Of a stretch of 5,059 nucleotides of DNA, positions 3,949 to 5,059 are shown piece after piece (the first letter of the stretch is position 1; each line of letters opens with the position of its first letter). The notes below the pieces were generated by a model that was not told the DNA's origin, made no database searches, and was given only the letters and a program-made list of their open reading frames with translations. Both the position numbers and the translations under genes were made by a program. The stretch is taken from NCBI GenBank assembly GCA_027021095.1, contig JALUUZ010000581.1, forward strand, positions 1 to 5,059. Direction: 5' to 3'. The stretch is from Gammaproteobacteria bacterium (GTDB taxonomy: Bacteria; Pseudomonadota; Gammaproteobacteria; SZUA-21).

Positions 3949-5059
3949 CTACTTGAACCCGTCAGGACAGCGCTGGTGCCAGTCTGTGACCTGCTGGTAC
4001 CTGTGCGCGACATTGAGCAACCTGGCTTCAGTAAAATAATTACCGGTAATCTGCAGCCCGACAGGCAGTCCACCGACCATGCCGGCCGGAATCGACATCC
4101 CCGGCAGGCCTGCCAGATTGACGGCAATAGTATAGATATCGTTCAAATACATCGTGACCGGGTCATCGGTCTTTTCACCGAGCCTGAACGCCGGAGAAGG
4201 CGATGTCGGCCCCATGATCACATCCACCTCACTGAACGCCTTGCTGAAATCCTCGCTGATCAGGCGCCGTAGCTTCTGTGCTTTCAGGTAATAGGCATCA
4301 TAGTACCCGTGTGACAACACATAGGTGCCGATCATGATCCGGCGTTTGACTTCCGCTCCAAAACCTTCGCCACGGGAACGCTTGTAGAGATCTTCCAGGT
4401 CCACCGGCTGTTCACAACGATAGCCGAACCGCACCCCGTCATAACGCGACAGGTTGGAAGAACACTCGGCTGGTGCGACCACATAGTAAGCTGGCACTGA
4501 CAGGCTGCTGTTCGGCAGGCTGATCTGCTTGACCCTGGCACCGAGCTTTTCAAACTCCTTGACCGCTTCCTCTATCGCCTGCGCCACTTCGGGCATCAGA
4601 CCTTCGCCGAAATACTCTTTCGGCAACCCGATCGTCAAACCCTCGATCGAGTCCTCGAGTGATTGCGCGTAATCCGGGACCGGGGTATCGATACAGGTTG
4701 AATCCCTGTCATCGAACCCGGCCATCGCCTGTAACAGCAACGCCGCATCCTCGGCACTGCGCGCAAAGGGGCCACCCTGATCGAGACTGGAAGCGAACGC
4801 AATCATGCCAAAGCGTGACACCCGCCCGTAGGTCGGCTTGATGCCGGTGATCCCACACAAGGCGGCCGGCTGACGGATAGACCCCCCCGTATCGGTACCG
4901 GTCGCGACCGGGGTCAGCTGGGCCGCAACCGCAGCAGCCGAACCTCCTGAGGAGCCGCCGGGGACATAATCGGTATTCCATGGATTTCTGACTGGCCCGT
5001 AATAGCTGGTCTCGCTCGATGACCCCATCGCGAACTCGTCCATATTGGTTTTTCCCAGC
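3949..5059 (-). CDS. gatA: Asp/Glu-tRNA(Asn/Gln) amidotransferase subunit A, partial (N-terminus beyond right edge)
   Basis: GatA is the glutaminase subunit of GatCAB, an amidase-signature enzyme that releases ammonia from Gln and passes it to GatB. About 369 C-terminal residues are visible; the family has roughly 485, so about 115 are missing. The frame enters as LGKTNMDEFAMGSSS; the ATG at 5041-5043 is an internal Met of this conserved motif, not a start. Of the Ser-cisSer-Lys triad, the likely cis-Ser is in GGSSGGS (codon 4951-4953) and the nucleophile in GTDTGGS (codon 4879-4881), 24 residues apart as in the family. The catalytic Lys lies outside. Other landmarks are GIKPTYGRVSRFGM, DAYYLKAQKLRRLI, DDPVTMYLNDIYT, NLAGLPGMSIPAG and GLPVGLQITGNYF, ending in TDWHQRCPDGFK and TAG. 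gatC is expected upstream, beyond the right edge. Confidence 0.97.
   Translation of the reverse strand, partial: LGKTNMDEFAMGSSSETSYYGPVRNPWNTDYVPGGSSGGSAAAVAAQLTPVATGTDTGGSIRQPAALCGITGIKPTYGRVSRFGMIAFASSLDQGGPFARSAEDAALLLQAMAGFDDRDSTCIDTPVPDYAQSLEDSIEGLTIGLPKEYFGEGLMPEVAQAIEEAVKEFEKLGARVKQISLPNSSLSVPAYYVVAPAECSSNLSRYDGVRFGYRCEQPVDLEDLYKRSRGEGFGAEVKRRIMIGTYVLSHGYYDAYYLKAQKLRRLISEDFSKAFSEVDVIMGPTSPSPAFRLGEKTDDPVTMYLNDIYTIAVNLAGLPGMSIPAGMVGGLPVGLQITGNYFTEARLLNVAHRYQQVTDWHQRCPDGFK

Noticed and set aside
5041..5043. ATG as the gatA start
   Set aside because: The frame continues upstream as LGKTN, part of the conserved GKTNMDEFAMGS motif, so this Met is internal.

Overview
The window looks like a chromosomal segment of a gammaproteobacterium. 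The evidence is a GatCAB amidotransferase cluster and an Hsp33 chaperone whose sequences read like gammaproteobacterial members of their families, in moderately GC-rich DNA. I cannot name the genus. Every confident gene lies on the minus strand, so transcription runs from right to left.

Right half (about 1556-5059) is a compact minus-strand cluster. gatA (glutamyl-tRNA amidotransferase subunit A) is cut by the right edge. gatB (subunit B) follows after 30 bases, and hslO (Hsp33 redox chaperone) starts 5 bases after the gatB stop. GatA and GatB act together with GatC to convert mischarged Glu-tRNA(Gln) and/or Asp-tRNA(Asn) into the correct amidated tRNA. GatC is not visible and is probably beyond the right edge. 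HslO protects unfolding proteins during oxidative stress. It has no shared reaction with GatAB but appears to be co-transcribed and possibly translationally coupled.

Middle (about 625-1555) has no confident protein gene. It splits into an AT-rich stretch (625-1077) and a GC-rich, fold-back repeat region (1078-1530). The repeat region holds a non-autonomous, MITE-like element of about 239 bp bounded by a 19-bp perfect inverted repeat (21 of 22 when extended). About 150 bp further right there is an inverted, degraded copy of one of its arms. Two very short open frames (49 and 23 codons) are noted with low confidence.

Left end (1-624) holds the 5' part of a minus-strand gene for an exported low-complexity protein. 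It has a good Shine-Dalgarno site, a Sec-type signal peptide, an acidic and then Pro-rich linker, and a long array of the pentapeptide Thr-Pro-Ser-(Lys/Asn)-Asp that runs off the left edge. The DNA is a 15-bp tandem repeat with a 45-bp higher-order period. This gene and the fold-back element are the most unusual parts of the window.
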